Shown here piece after piece: positions 35,805 through 46,900 of a stretch of 64,000 nt of DNA; within the stretch, counting starts at the first letter, position 1; each line of letters starts with the position of its first letter. This stretch comes from Cryptomeria japonica (lineage: Eukaryota; Streptophyta; Pinopsida; Cupressales; Cupressaceae). The notes beneath the pieces were generated by a model, which was given only the letters and a program-made list of their open reading frames with translations, was not told where the DNA came from and did no database searches. The translations under genes were made by a program, and so were the position numbers. Location: the NCBI RefSeq assembly GCF_030272615.1, contig NC_081405.1, positions 155,856,454 to 155,920,453 of the forward strand, given 5' to 3'.

Positions 35805-36859
35805 TGTTGACGTGTATTTTATACACAATCATACACAGAATAAAATACCAATAGGCATCTTATCCTCTCTTGAGAAAATAGTCTCTAACTGCTGAAGATT
35901 CGCGTAAAGGATCAGTTAGGTAGACTCCAAGGTTCTTTTAGTAGGATCTCTACGTGTGGACAAGCTTCCAGCGGTATGATGTGATTTGCTGTTTCCTCCA
36001 AGGGGCCTTACGTATTCCGAAAGCTCAAGATTTGCTAAACTAAGAAGCTTTCAAAAATAACAAAAGAGTAGGGTTTGAAAGAAGTCTAATCTAATCTAAC
36101 CCTATGAATGACTTAGTATGGACAAGACTTGGCAAGATTCAACTAACTTCAATTTTGCTATAAGATAACAACTCAATTGAAATTAGTGCAATCTTCTAAG
36201 GTAATAAACTGATATCCAATGCATCAAAGATCATGGACACTACCACGAAGGTACATATCCAAGATACAATAATGATTGAAGATTAAGGGACTCAAAGTAT
36301 TCTCCAGTCGACCACGCAAGGCGTTCCTACAATCAGCAAGAAGCTAGTGGTTTGGATTACGAATCCTATCAAAGATCAAGTCTCACACTATGTCCTTCAA
36401 ATTAACAAGCTACTTTGATTGAGCATGATTCAAGTAAATCAAACAACCATGAAGATAACTTAAGAAAGTTGCAACGAAACACCATAACTTCAATATTTCA
36501 TTGATTTCCAAATCATCATATACAACAATTTGCTTGAATTTCTCTCTTCAAAACTCAATCTTGCTACAAAATAAAATTGCTTCTAGCTCTAATCTCTCTT
36601 CTCTATTACATCAACTATTGACTATTACACTATTACCAAATGAAATGAAAAATGGGGGTATAAATAGCATCCCCGATTACAATGAAAGGTCCAGATCGAA
36701 AGTAGATCAACGGTCAAGATCATGACACCTAAACCCTAATTAGGGTTTGTTACAAATGGCCTCCTTTTTACTGAACAATATTAAATACATAGCCAAATAT
36801 TAAATTTGGCACAAAAACCTAGGAGACATAAACCAATGACAAATAAGATGCCATGTCAT
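35805..36859 (-). other. 3' region of the ORF-B element
   Basis: No ORF. On the - strand it begins after the ORF B stop, includes CCTAATTAGGG (36735-36745, complement), and has a TATA-like CTATTTATACCCCC (36653-36666). It ends with the CAACA terminus. It may be a ~940-bp LTR starting TGTAACAAACCC at 36750, but no partner copy is present on the other side. Confidence 0.4.
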
Positions 36860-39800
36860 CTATAACAACCTTTCATCTAGAATCTTATTCCCTTTCCAAT
36901 GTTCTTTTCTGGCATATGCAATGAATCTTGTCACGATTCCTTCGATTTCTGCAATTGGAATCTCGGGAAGATTCTTCATACTCTCCTCTAAGTGGATGAC
37001 CTGATCGAATGCATCTAGAAGAGCTGCGTCCCAAGTAGATTCAAGTTCCTTTGTTCTTTCAATCAGGAGCATGGTGGCAAACATCTGATCATATTGCTCA
37101 TCTGTAACATTTGCGTCCTTGCAAAAGATGACCTTGATTCTATCTTCTAGTTCCTGCATATCCACATCTGTCTCGACCTCGATCCTTCTGCCAAGAATGG
37201 TACGAAGTACCTCAAATACTCTGTCCTGGATCGGATTGATCACCTCCTCAACTTGGCCACATCTAGTACTGATGTCTTCAAAGAAAACACTCTTCATATG
37301 GAGTAAGGTTGACCAATGGAACAAACTGTGAGATTCTCCCTCCAAGATCTTCTCCTGTGCTAAAATCTTCCTTGAAGTATGTCTAATAACTTTCAAGACA
37401 GGAATGATAACGTCCTTGGTATGGGCAAATGCAGCTACTGTTATCATCAAATTGTGGATCATCTCAAGAACCTGGATAGCTTGATGAATAATCTTCATCA
37501 TCCTTGTTACAAACTCTATAGCCACTGTATGAGATCTATCCATCCAATTACTTGTACGTTGGACCATGTTCCTGAATCTTTCTGCTTCATTGATTGATTG
37601 AAGCGGCAATGCTTGTACTGGTGATTTAACTGGATCCTGACGTCCCAAAGGTTCATTGATGTGACTGAAATATGTCCTCCATGCACCTCTCTCTCTCTCA
37701 AGCTTTCTGTTCTTCTCCATTTCTTCTCTAAGCTTGTCTTTCAATGCTTCAAATGAATCGGTAGCATCATCTAAAGTCTGTTCTGCAGTAGATGGTCCTA
37801 ACTCAAAAGTCTGTATATCATATTCTTCTGCTAGGATCTCACCTTCATATTTGTCTGCTGCCGGTGTAGCTATCTGCAATTTCCTGGATCCAGTCTCATC
37901 TCGAATCATTTTGGACATCTTGGTAGCCTTTCTCTTCTCTGTTACTTCGTGTGAACGTCCAACAAGGCTCTCTAAATCAATGGCATTGTCCTCGTCCTCT
38001 ACTACGATCACCTTGGTTAATCTTTCCTTCAACCAATCTGGGATAATTGATCTTGTTTCTTGAACTTGAATCTCTTTATGCATTATTTTTTCCTGTCTGG
38101 GAGGAGATGATATTTCATTGTCTTCTTTGTCTTCATCTAACTCATAGTCTTGGAGAGATCCATCTGGTGACCCTTGCTGTGCCTGTCCTTCCTCCTGCCT
38201 GTCGTTCTGTACCATAGACTCCATGGATTCTTCCACTTGAATTGTTCTTTTCTCAGGTCTAGAAGAAGTACCGGATGATCGATCTCTGTTAGCCTCTTGT
38301 TTCTTCTTGGAAGATTCTCTCTTTCCAGGTCTCTCTTTCCTCTTCGAACCTCTTGGATGGAGATTGCCCTCACTGGCACATCGAAGGTTTCCTTCACCTG
38401 AATTTCTAGGATTAGGATTGCCTTCACTCACACTAGCTCCACCTTCAGCAGGTTTCTCTTCCAAAGTGAAAGTCATGGCTATGCTTTGTTCTCTCAATTT
38501 CTGATGTTGTATGTCAACCCATCTGCGAGTACAAGACAAGACTGGTGCCATCAAAGTATCTAAATCCACGACCTCGGGCTCATTCCAATCTAACCTTATT
38601 GTTTTGCTTTCTCGATCATAGGAAGACTGGATATGTCTGCCACTGTCCTGAGCTTGGTCGGCCACTCTGTATATCCTGCATTTCCTGATGAAATCCAAAG
38701 GCAATCTAGAGTGCATTTTTCGTTTCACTTCAAGATCATCTAAGAGATTCATCATAAAATCCTCAATCTGATACTCATGTCTAAACTTCCTGCCGACTGT
38801 CTCCTCTAAATGTCCATGTGGATCAAAGCTTTCTCTCAAAGCAAAAGATGAAAAAGAATACAAGGCTAACTCCTTCTCTGCGTCATCCATAACTAAAGCA
38901 TTAGGACATACCTCAACTGAGTTACCCAAAATGATAGGTACTGGAACTCCATTCTGATGTCTGTGTCTGAATGCCTTCACATATGCTGCCAACTGTCTTG
39001 TTACTTCAAGTAACACAATTCTGTCTGTAGGATATCTCGGCAACATGTATGGAGGTAAAGGACATCCATGCACTCTAATATAAGTGAACTTGGGAAATTG
39101 AATGAACCAAGCACCGTACCTCTTTATGAATTCCTGGGCATCCTGAGATAACCTGTTGTGAATTCCACCTTGCAACGTCCTTGTGATGTTCATCGTGAAA
39201 GTATCATTAACTAACTTATAGTTACTCCCTGGCGGATGATGCAAGTAGGCATAGGAATCACAAACTCTGACCTCGCCGGGTCCTCTTCCAATCACTCCTC
39301 TGTGAGGTAGTCCTGCGTATTCAATACTCCTGATCAAGGCATAGATGACATATGAACTCATGTGGAAGGACTTAGTAGCTTTGAGTCTCCTCAACTGTAC
39401 GTCCAAGCAATGGCTAATCATCCTAGCCCAATGTATCGTACCTTTCCCTTGAACAATCACCTGGATGAAGTAAAACATCCACTTCTCAAAATAGAAGGCA
39501 TGAGGGGCTCCTGTAACTCGGTTGAGCATGGTAATTAAATCTCTGTACTCCTCCTGGAAATCAATCCTGTGCGGTGTGTTCGGGACCTTGCTCAGACGGG
39601 GACGGCTTTTGAGTAGCCAGTTCTTGTTGATAATGCTTAAACAAGCATCTGGATCATCTTCGTACATTGATCTGGCTCCTTCTATGCTCTTGTATATCAT
39701 GTCCCTGTGCTCTGGAAGATGGAAAGCTTCACTTATAGCTTCCTCTGAAAGGTACGCCAAAGTGTTTCCCTCTTTGGACACGATCGTCCTGGACTGTGGA

Positions 39801-40081
39801 TCATAGTGACGAGCACACTCGATCATCAACTCATGGCACTGAACAGCTGGAGGAAAGCCGGCCGCCTTAATGATGCCACTTTCGATTATTCTCCGGGCGA
39901 CAGGTGATGGCTTGCCAATGTAAGGGACCTCTCGAAACTTCTTCGTGCTAAAGTTACCCAAGTTTGTATCTCCAATGTGGCTCCACTTCGACACGATCTT
40001 GGTCTCCACTTCTTCAGTCTTCTGATCTTCTTTCATGAGAGCTGAGCGACTGGTGGATGCTCCCGCCTTCGGGGTCGCCAT
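36860..40081 (-). CDS. ORF B: intact 1073-residue uncharacterised element protein
   Basis: This is the only long uninterrupted ORF in the window, ATG at 40081 to a stop at 36860. I do not recognise a named family. Residues ~40-375 form a conserved helical domain (FREVPYIGKPSPVARRIIES; YALIRSIEYAGLPHRG; YIRVHGCPLPPYMLPRYPTD; LLEVTRQLAAYVKAF). Its block 333-364 aligns gap-free with ORF A (13/32 identical). Residues ~540-690 are charged and low in complexity (Glu, Lys, Arg, Ser, Gly). ~780-815 is a coiled coil (FEALKDKLREEMEKNRKLER). ~840-1073 is helical. The general pattern recalls 'putative plant transposon protein' domains, but that is a resemblance, not a match. No RT, integrase or transposase motif seen. 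Confidence 0.75.
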   Translation of the reverse strand: MATPKAGASTSRSALMKEDQKTEEVETKIVSKWSHIGDTNLGNFSTKKFREVPYIGKPSPVARRIIESGIIKAAGFPPAVQCHELMIECARHYDPQSRTIVSKEGNTLAYLSEEAISEAFHLPEHRDMIYKSIEGARSMYEDDPDACLSIINKNWLLKSRPRLSKVPNTPHRIDFQEEYRDLITMLNRVTGAPHAFYFEKWMFYFIQVIVQGKGTIHWARMISHCLDVQLRRLKATKSFHMSSYVIYALIRSIEYAGLPHRGVIGRGPGEVRVCDSYAYLHHPPGSNYKLVNDTFTMNITRTLQGGIHNRLSQDAQEFIKRYGAWFIQFPKFTYIRVHGCPLPPYMLPRYPTDRIVLLEVTRQLAAYVKAFRHRHQNGVPVPIILGNSVEVCPNALVMDDAEKELALYSFSSFALRESFDPHGHLEETVGRKFRHEYQIEDFMMNLLDDLEVKRKMHSRLPLDFIRKCRIYRVADQAQDSGRHIQSSYDRESKTIRLDWNEPEVVDLDTLMAPVLSCTRRWVDIQHQKLREQSIAMTFTLEEKPAEGGASVSEGNPNPRNSGEGNLRCASEGNLHPRGSKRKERPGKRESSKKKQEANRDRSSGTSSRPEKRTIQVEESMESMVQNDRQEEGQAQQGSPDGSLQDYELDEDKEDNEISSPPRQEKIMHKEIQVQETRSIIPDWLKERLTKVIVVEDEDNAIDLESLVGRSHEVTEKRKATKMSKMIRDETGSRKLQIATPAADKYEGEILAEEYDIQTFELGPSTAEQTLDDATDSFEALKDKLREEMEKNRKLERERGAWRTYFSHINEPLGRQDPVKSPVQALPLQSINEAERFRNMVQRTSNWMDRSHTVAIEFVTRMMKIIHQAIQVLEMIHNLMITVAAFAHTKDVIIPVLKVIRHTSRKILAQEKILEGESHSLFHWSTLLHMKSVFFEDISTRCGQVEEVINPIQDRVFEVLRTILGRRIEVETDVDMQELEDRIKVIFCKDANVTDEQYDQMFATMLLIERTKELESTWDAALLDAFDQVIHLEESMKNLPEIPIAEIEGIVTRFIAYARKEHWKGNKILDERLL

Positions 40082-40593
40082 ACCTACACAACATTTCGTT
40101 ATTAGTAATATGATTTAGCAATACATAACATAGATTAGAGAGATAAATTTTAGGAAACATCATGATAAGTCTTTAGAGTTATCATTTCCTAAAAAATAAC
40201 GATTGAGCTAGGAATTCAAAATTCAAAATTCAAAATTTAAAATATGACAATGAAAAGATAAAACAATAAAATCGAATCGCCATACCTCAAGAGAGAGCTA
40301 ACTCTAGAATGCAAAAAGGACAAAATCGCCTAGGCAAAAAGATCGAAAATAGCCTTCAATGTAATCGCCTTAGCAAAATAGCAATTCGCCACCTTTTGAG
40401 TTGCCTTTGACGTGATCTTCAAATTCCCCTTTAACGTGATCTTCAAGCCTTGGCAAATTCGCTCAATATAGATTCGCACCACCTTGGAAGTTACTAGCGC
40501 CACCTTGGATTGATAGTTCGCACTTTCCTTTGTCTTCCTCAAATCGCATGTGGAAAGGTAAAATGATGATGTGAAAATGAAGATTTCACTCTC

Positions 40594-40602
40594 CCTTTAT
40601 AG
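40594..40602 (-). promoter_or_regulatory. TATA box upstream of ORF B
   Basis: The - strand reads GCGCTATAAAGGGAGAG here, a good plant TATA box about 515 bp upstream of the ORF B ATG. It lies downstream (in - sense) of the hairpin array. Transcription would start near 40570 and give a leader of about 490 nt. Confidence 0.5.
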
Positions 40603-40924
40603 CGCTTCTCACCATTCACCCTAAGGCCGACTTGGTAAAGATAAGGCAATTTTAAACGATTTTTAACATAAATAACAAGGCCGACTCTCCAAACCAAGCG
40701 CTCTTTTTAATTTTTTAATTAATTTAATAATCAATTATTAAATGCCATCGTTTTTAATTAATAAACTTCGAATTTTTTACAAGGCAAAAAATAATTAATT
40801 AATACCAAGCGCAACATTTAAATGCCATTTTTAATTAAAATATCGATTTTGCTAGCATTTAAATAAATTCAAAAATGTTTATTTGAGCGCCAAAATATTT
40901 TGAAAATGAAGTATACGTACCTCA
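40603..40924 (-). other. AT-rich upstream region between hairpin array and TATA box
   Basis: Runs of TTAATTAATT-type sequence and two copies of AAGGCCGACT... plus ACCAAGCGC... phrases. No ORF. Confidence 0.5.
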
Positions 40925-42680
40925 TCGCCCTGGTCCCTTCCTGAGGGACAGGAGTGATCCATCATGTTGGTCTCGATTTTTGCATTTTTGACGTTCAACC
41001 TCTGCATTTCCACGTTCAAATCATCATTTTTGTCGGGTCCTTCGAGCTAGATCGATTTGCTTGTGCGAACAAGTACCCTTTGATTTGATATCGCCCTGGT
41101 CCCTTGGAGAGGGACAGGAGCGATCTTCATGTTTTCTCCATCTCGAACTTGAATTAGTAACATTTTAACGTTCATCCTTTGTGTTGCCTTCCAAATGATG
41201 TTCCAAACCTTGTGCAACCTTACATTAACGTGATCTTTATGTGATAACATGTGTTCTGGCAAATATCGCCCTGGTCCCTTGGAGAGGGACAGGAGCGATC
41301 TTCATGTCCTAGCTCAAATTTGTAAACATTTGATCTTCGTTCTTCGTTCATTGTCTTCCAAATGTCGTCCTTAACTTCGCCAATCCTTGCATTGTCTTGA
41401 TTTTGAAGGAGCATGAGTGTTTTAAATGAAATCGCTTTGGTCCTTGTCCAAAGGACAGGAGCGATATGAGTTCCTCAGCTTGATTGATAACACTTTGACG
41501 TTCAAAACTTTGGTATATCACCTTCAAAAGACGCCTTGAACCTTTTACAACCTTGTGAAGTCTTGACTTAACGTGATTATTGCATGAATTGGTCAATACC
41601 TTCAACATCGCTCTGGTCCCTTCCTGAGGGACAGGAGCGAAGTTCAACATTTTGAGCTTGTCTTTACCTTGTTCAACTTGCAATTGTCTTCATCGTGTAG
41701 AATGAAGTCTTTTCGATTCACTTGGATACTTGGGACGTGATCAACATTCAAATTTCATGCCCTTATACAAATTTCGCTCTGGTCCCTTCCTGAGGGACAG
41801 GAGCGAACTTGAGATTTGAGTGCAAATTCCTTCAACGTGACGACCTTTGTAACTTCGTGCTTGATTGAAACGCCTTTGCCACCTTGTTCCTCGTCTTGGA
41901 ATGTCTTGAACTTGAATAAGAAGCAATATAACCATCATATCGCCCTGGTCCCTTGGAGAGGGACAGGAGCGATTCTAGCTCTGTAGGCCTTATTTCACTT
42001 CGTCATCTTCAAAATTTATATTCGATGGATTCGTCATGTTCCATTCCATTCATCTATGCCTTGAGATCGATTGTAACTTGGCAAGAAAAATCATCTATAA
42101 CAAAAATCGCTCTGGTCCCTTCCCGAGGGACAGGAGCGAACTTAAGCATTTAGGGTCCTTGCTGACGTTTCAAAATCTTCAATTTGTCTTCAATAGTTTC
42201 ATTTCACCTCCTTCCTTGCCATCAAACATAAACTTGACTTGATCTTTGTCTGAATTTTGCCCTATGAAGAATATCGCTCTGGTCCCTTGGAGAGGGACGG
42301 GAGCTACAATGTACTTCGCCCTGGTCCCTGACTGAGGGACAGGAGCGATTTTGGCATTCTAGACCATTTTTCTTCATGTTTGCTCTTCAAGTTATATTCA
42401 TTTGACGAAACATCTCCCTTTGGACCTCTTCAAATTGTTAAGTCGTTGGAATCCTGCAAGGACAAAGCAATATTTGATTTGTAGCTCCGGTCCTTCACTG
42501 AGGGACAGGAGCGATTTTTCTCCTGGAGGTATTTCTATGTTCGTGAAAATCTTCAATTTATATTCAATGGAAAGATCTCGCCTTTCTTCATCACTTCCAA
42601 CTCGAAATTCATCTTGGTCCTGCAGGAATAGTAAGATATTTGAAAACGAGCTCCGGTCCTTCACTGAGGGACAGGAGCGA
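40925..42680. repeat. Array of 12 conserved 33-bp hairpins at ~167-bp spacing
   Basis: Copies start at 40925, 41091, 41266, 41432, 41608, 41774, 41940, 42107, 42274, 42316, 42483 and 42650. Intervals are 166, 175, 166, 176, 166, 166, 167, 167, 42, 167 and 167 bp. Each copy reads TCGCYCTGGTCCCTT, a 3-5-base variable centre, then GAGGGACAGGAGCGA. The arms pair (TCGCTC with GAGCGA, and GTCCCT with AGGGAC), giving a stem of 6 + 6 bp with a small internal mismatch. Some spacers also share phrases (TTTGACGTTCA, CTTAACGTGAT) but have diverged far more than the hairpins. The array is upstream of ORF B on its strand. Confidence 0.93.
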
Positions 42681-43120
42681 TTTTGCTCCTACAGGCCAAA
42701 ATAACATGATTTTATAAGTTTTATCACTTCACAAGGCGAAAACAAATCATTTCCAATGCCCAAGGTCAAAAATCAAAAAAGTCAAAATTTGGTCAAAAAT
42801 ATTCAATTGGACAAAAATTCACATTTCATCTTCAATACTTAGACAAATTTGAGCTCTGCATTAAAAATTTCAATTGAAAATAGACCATTCTGGCGAATTC
42901 ATTGCATTCAAAATTGCATCCTAGAAAAGAAGCTCAAAAGCTCTCAAAATGACTGGATTTTGGCTTGAAAAGACGTTAATTAAAACCCTAAGGCTTGACC
43001 CTAAATCCAGACAATTGACAATCTAACAAAATCCTAAAAGCGAAACGAAAAGCGAGCGAAAAACGAGCGAAAAGAGGGGGTCCCCATTTGCATGGGGCGA
43101 TGTGTGAAATGGTCACAACA
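42681..43120 (-). other. 5' terminal region of the ORF-B element
   Basis: No ORF. On the - strand the element begins TGTTGTGACCATTTCACACA, then an inverted CCCCATGCAAATGGGG palindrome (43083-43098), a C-rich tract and a Ser-codon-like CGCTCG repeat. The palindrome next to the terminus may be a recognition structure. Confidence 0.5.
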
Positions 43121-43125
43121 TTTTC

Positions 43126-43620
43126 AAAACAAATTTGGGGGACAATTTCAATGCCATTATAAAGTTATTAGAGAAAAGTGGTGGTCTTAGATCGGAAAGT
43201 GTTACATTGATTGATTTTAGGGAATTTGTGGATAAGAACAATATTTGTGATCACCCCCCCAAAGAATGGGTTGTATACGCGGATCAATAGAAGGGTTGGT
43301 TTCACAAGCATTGCAAAAAGACTAGATTGGTTTTTATGCACCGTGGAATGGTTTGATGAGTAGATTAGCCTCTAGCCAATCATCTTACCCATCTCAATGT
43401 CTAATCAATTCCTATGTTATTGGAGGTTAAATCCTTTGGTTGCCCAACCCTGAACTACTTCAAATTCGAAAGATGTGGTTGCGCAATCCTGAGATCATTG
43501 GCCTAATAGAGAAATGGTGGGGAGAGATTCCACCATCTGGTGGCACCATTAGTTTTATTTTCTACAAAAGACTTGGATATATAAAGAAGCTAAAGGAGTG
43601 GAACGTACGATCCTTCAAAA
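43126..43620 (+). pseudogene. LINE ORF2 endonuclease, part 2
   Basis: The phase broken by the insertion resumes here: GDNFNAIIKLLEKSGGLRSE (GDFN-type catalytic motif, with a substitution) and TLIDFREFVDKNNICD. A degraded C-terminal endonuclease/RT linker follows (WLRNPEIIGLIEKWWGEIPP). Confidence 0.75.
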
Positions 43621-45340
43621 ATATTTTAAGGAGAAAGATCAAGTAGATGCGGAACTTGCAATCTTAAATGAACGAGTGATAATGCAAGGCATGATGTGAG
43701 AAGATTATCTAGAAGAGAAAGCATTATTTGCAAAGCATGAGGAGCTGCTGGCAAGGGAGGAAGAATTATGGAAATTGAAGGCTAGGGAAAGTTGTTTGGA
43801 AGTCGACAACTTGAACACAAATTTTTTCCACAATTCCATCAAAATAAGGAGGATGATGAATAGAATCAATGAAATCTCTAATGCTTAGGGGTGTACCTTA
43901 CAAGATGGGAATGAGATCGAGAGGGAAGAGTTCAAATTTATTTAGAACCTCCTAGCTCCTGCCGAGGATTGGGATAGGATGGATTATCATGACATCTTAA
44001 ATGGCGTAGAACCGTTAGTAAGGGATGAGGACATTGAACACACGTGTCCCATTTGATGAAGAGGAGATCAGAGAAATTGCACTCCAATCGCATCTCGATA
44101 AGGCACCGGAACTAGACAGTTTTATTAGCCCTCTTTTATTAGAAATGTTGGCATATTGTGGGCCATGATGTCTGGTCCCTAGCGGAGGATTTTAGGAAAA
44201 AGAATAGTTTTGTGAAAGACATTAACAACACAATGCTTACTTTGATCCTCAAAAAAATAGAATGCAAATCGATGAAAAATTATAAACCAATATCTCTATG
44301 CGATACAATATATAAAATTATCTCAAAGGCCATTGCAAATAGATTAAAAAAGATTTTGGGTCATATTGTGTTGGAGAATTAGAATGGGTTTACCCCTCGA
44401 AAAGATATTGTGGACAGCATAATCCTAGTTAACGAGACCATACACTCAATAATGGAAACAAAGTGCAGTAGTATGATGATCAAATTAAATATCAACAAGG
44501 CTTATGATAGGGTGAAATGAAGGTTTCTCTTGAAAGTTATGGAAAAATTTGGATTTTGTAGAGGATGGTTGGATTGCGTTTACCACTGTATATCAATAGT
44601 TTGCATCTCAATAGTAGTTAATGGTTCCATTGGTGGATTATCTTGCTCTTCCCAAGGCCTCTGGTCGGGGGATCCCCTGTCCTCTTTCCTATTTGATCTC
44701 ATGGTGGAAGCCCTAGGTGGTCTTATCAAGCAACAACAAAGGAGATGTAGATGGGTAGGTGTTTTGGTTGCCAGGGGGGTGGATCCAATCAACCATGCAT
44801 GGTTCACATATGAGAATTTTATTTGGGGAAGTATTTGGGAAGTAGAACCATTAGGAACACAATTGACATGTACAGTGAGTGTTTTGGGCAAATAATTAAT
44901 AAGGAGAAATCGAAGGTATACTTTTTTTAACACTAACAAAAGGTGGCAACAATGCATTGGACAAGTTCTTGGGTGTATGGTGGAGACCATTCTCGCCAAT
45001 TATTTGGGAGCACCCATGTTCAACGGGTTTGTTAGAACTAAACTATGGAACAACGTCATTGAACATAATCGGGGCAAGGCTGAGGCATGGAAGGGTAGGT
45101 GGTTGACATTTGGTGGCTGAATTACATGTTAAAGGCTATCTTCGGGGTTGTACCCATCTTTGTCTTGTCATGTCTCTCGCTTACGAGGAAAGTGGTATCT
45201 ACATTGGAAGGGGCATGGGAGAAATTCCTATGACAAGAAGAGAATCCCATTGCTCTACTGGGAAGAAAGTGACAAGGCTAGTTGAGCATGGGGGGGTGGG
45301 GATGAAGGATTTAAGGTTGCAGTATAGCACTTAGTGCCAA
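43621..45340 (+). pseudogene. LINE reverse transcriptase (heavily broken)
   Basis: Recognisable RT blocks are spread over two frames: MLTLILKKIECKSMKNYKPI and SLCDTIYKIISKAIANRLKK (44230-44360); then NGFTPRKDIVDSIILVNETI and IKLNINKAYDRVK (44380-44515); then GLSCSSQGLWSGDPLSSFLF (44632-44690). The catalytic FADD position reads FTYENF (about 44800), so both Asp are lost. 45000-45300 holds thumb-like sequence. The copy could not have been active for a long time. Confidence 0.75.
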
Positions 45341-46900
45341 ACTAATATGAAAAATGTTTAAACACCTTGACAAGCTGTGGTGCCAAATAATGCAAAGTAA
45401 ATGTTTGGATAACTCGGATCCTAGTAGATTTCTTACCTTAGCATTTAGTAGTGGTGGATTGGCCATTTGGAGGTTCATATGGGAGTGTCGCCCAATTATC
45501 ATGAATCATCTTATGTGGTGCATCAACGATGGAAACAAATTGACTTCTAGTCAGATTTGTGGAATGGGTTTCCGCCATTGGATTGAGACCCTGACTTCTT
45601 AGAGTTGAAAGAAGTCTTGGCCTAGAACCAAGGACCTAAAGTAGATCATTTATCTTCAAATTGTAAATGGTCAAAGAAGGTGAATTGGATCAATGTTAGC
45701 AATATCTCAATAGTCGAGAGGATAAAGGAAAAGTTTAGGGAGGAGCTGGGAAAGAGGCGAACTGTGATTAGGTCAAGAAGAGATGAAATAATATGATGCC
45801 GTGCTAAAACTTGGCAATACATTGTGCATCTGGGTTATATGATCTCGAAGGCCGTTACATCCACTCAGGAGGTGGTGAGATGGCCAAAGGAGTTATGTTG
45901 GAGTAGGATGGTCTTGCCTAAGGCGGGTGCATTTATATGGACAATCCTTCGTAGAGGCATCGTAATAGGGGAACAACTTCAGAAGATCGATATCATTGGG
46001 CCAAGTTGGTGTTTTCTTTGTAAACAAGCCAAAGAGATGGTGAATCATTTGATGCTAAGATGTCCATTTGCAGAATAGTGCTGAAATTGGTTTTTGGGAA
46101 GATTGAATTGGAAGGGATTTAAGAGAAAATATTGTTGACTTCATTGTGAGTTGGCCATGATTGACATGGAAAGGCATATGGGGTGGAATTTGTGAGGTGT
46201 TACCTTCGATGATTCTATGGCATCCGTGGCAGGAGCGAAACAATAGAATATTTAACTCAATAACTTGGGAGGATGTTGTAAGGAGGATGGAAAAGGGAAT
46301 CATAGAGGTGCTCAATTCCAAAATCATGATTAAGGAGGGCTTGCAACATATAGTATGGGATGATGAAGTGAAGAAAATCTGGATGGATTTGAAAGTTCCT
46401 ATGGGGGTTGTTTCTTGGGAGGAAAAAAGCCATAATTCCATGCAGAAGAATCAATCTCACCTTCGATGGGGCTTCTAAGGGCTTGGTAGGATTAGGTATG
46501 GATGTATTGCTTGAGATGAAAAAGGAAATTTGGTATGGCTATCTTTGGTCATTTAGGGACGGCTAGAAATAATGAAACAGAGTTGAAGGCCTTGATTCGG
46601 GGTTGGAGGAATGTAGAAAAAGAGGGTCCAAGGAGGTAGACACAGAAGGTGACTCAATGATCTATGTAAATGTAGTTTGTAAGTGCTCCTCCAAATTGAA
46701 AGCTAATGAGAAAAGATGACAAGGCATGGGACGTTTTGGAAAATATGAATTTTTCTATTCGCCACATCTATTGGGAGGCTAATAAGGCTGCGGACTTATC
46801 AACAAACATGGGGGCAGAGACTGGGGCTCAGGAGGTTGTTGATGCTCTTCTTGAGACTTGGGACTTGGAAAGGCCTAGGCAAAATCATTAACGAGGACAA
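45341..46900 (+). pseudogene. LINE zinc-binding and RNase H regions (broken)
   Basis: 45890-46078 reads MVLPKAGAFIWTILRRGIVI and WCFLCKQAKEMVNHLMLRCP, the plant LINE zinc-binding module. 46706-46891 reads FSIRHIYWEANKAADLSTNM, the C-terminal His/Asp part of RNase H. Intervening sequence is frameshifted. Confidence 0.7.

Larger units (their letters stand above)
35800..43125 (-). mobile_element. 7316-bp element carrying ORF B, flanked by 5-bp duplications, with no second LTR
   Basis: Boundaries (35805-43120) come from the interrupted LINE. The left flank GTTTC (35800-35804) and right flank TTTTC (43121-43125) match at 4 of 5 bases, and removing the element plus one copy restores the endonuclease reading frame. 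On the - strand it starts TGTTGTGACCATTTCACA and ends ATAAAATACACGTCAACA, so the ends are TGTTG...CAACA, LTR-style. Order on the - strand: 5' region with the hairpin array (42680-40925), AT-rich stretch, TATA box (40594-40602), ORF B (40081-36860), and a ~1-kb 3' region. No long repeat of one end is found at the other. It could be a giant solo LTR, a LARD-like derivative or a new class. Confidence 0.7.

Noticed and set aside
36653..36750. Complete 3' LTR of the ORF-B element starting TGTAACAAACCC
   Set aside because: TATA-like and TG-start features exist, but no matching LTR is found at the other end, so an LTR pair cannot be claimed.
40925..42680. CRISPR-like array (33-bp palindromic repeats, regular spacing)
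   Set aside because: The spacers are about 133 bp, related to one another and diverging, and the host is a plant nucleus. It is a tandem array with a conserved core, not CRISPR.
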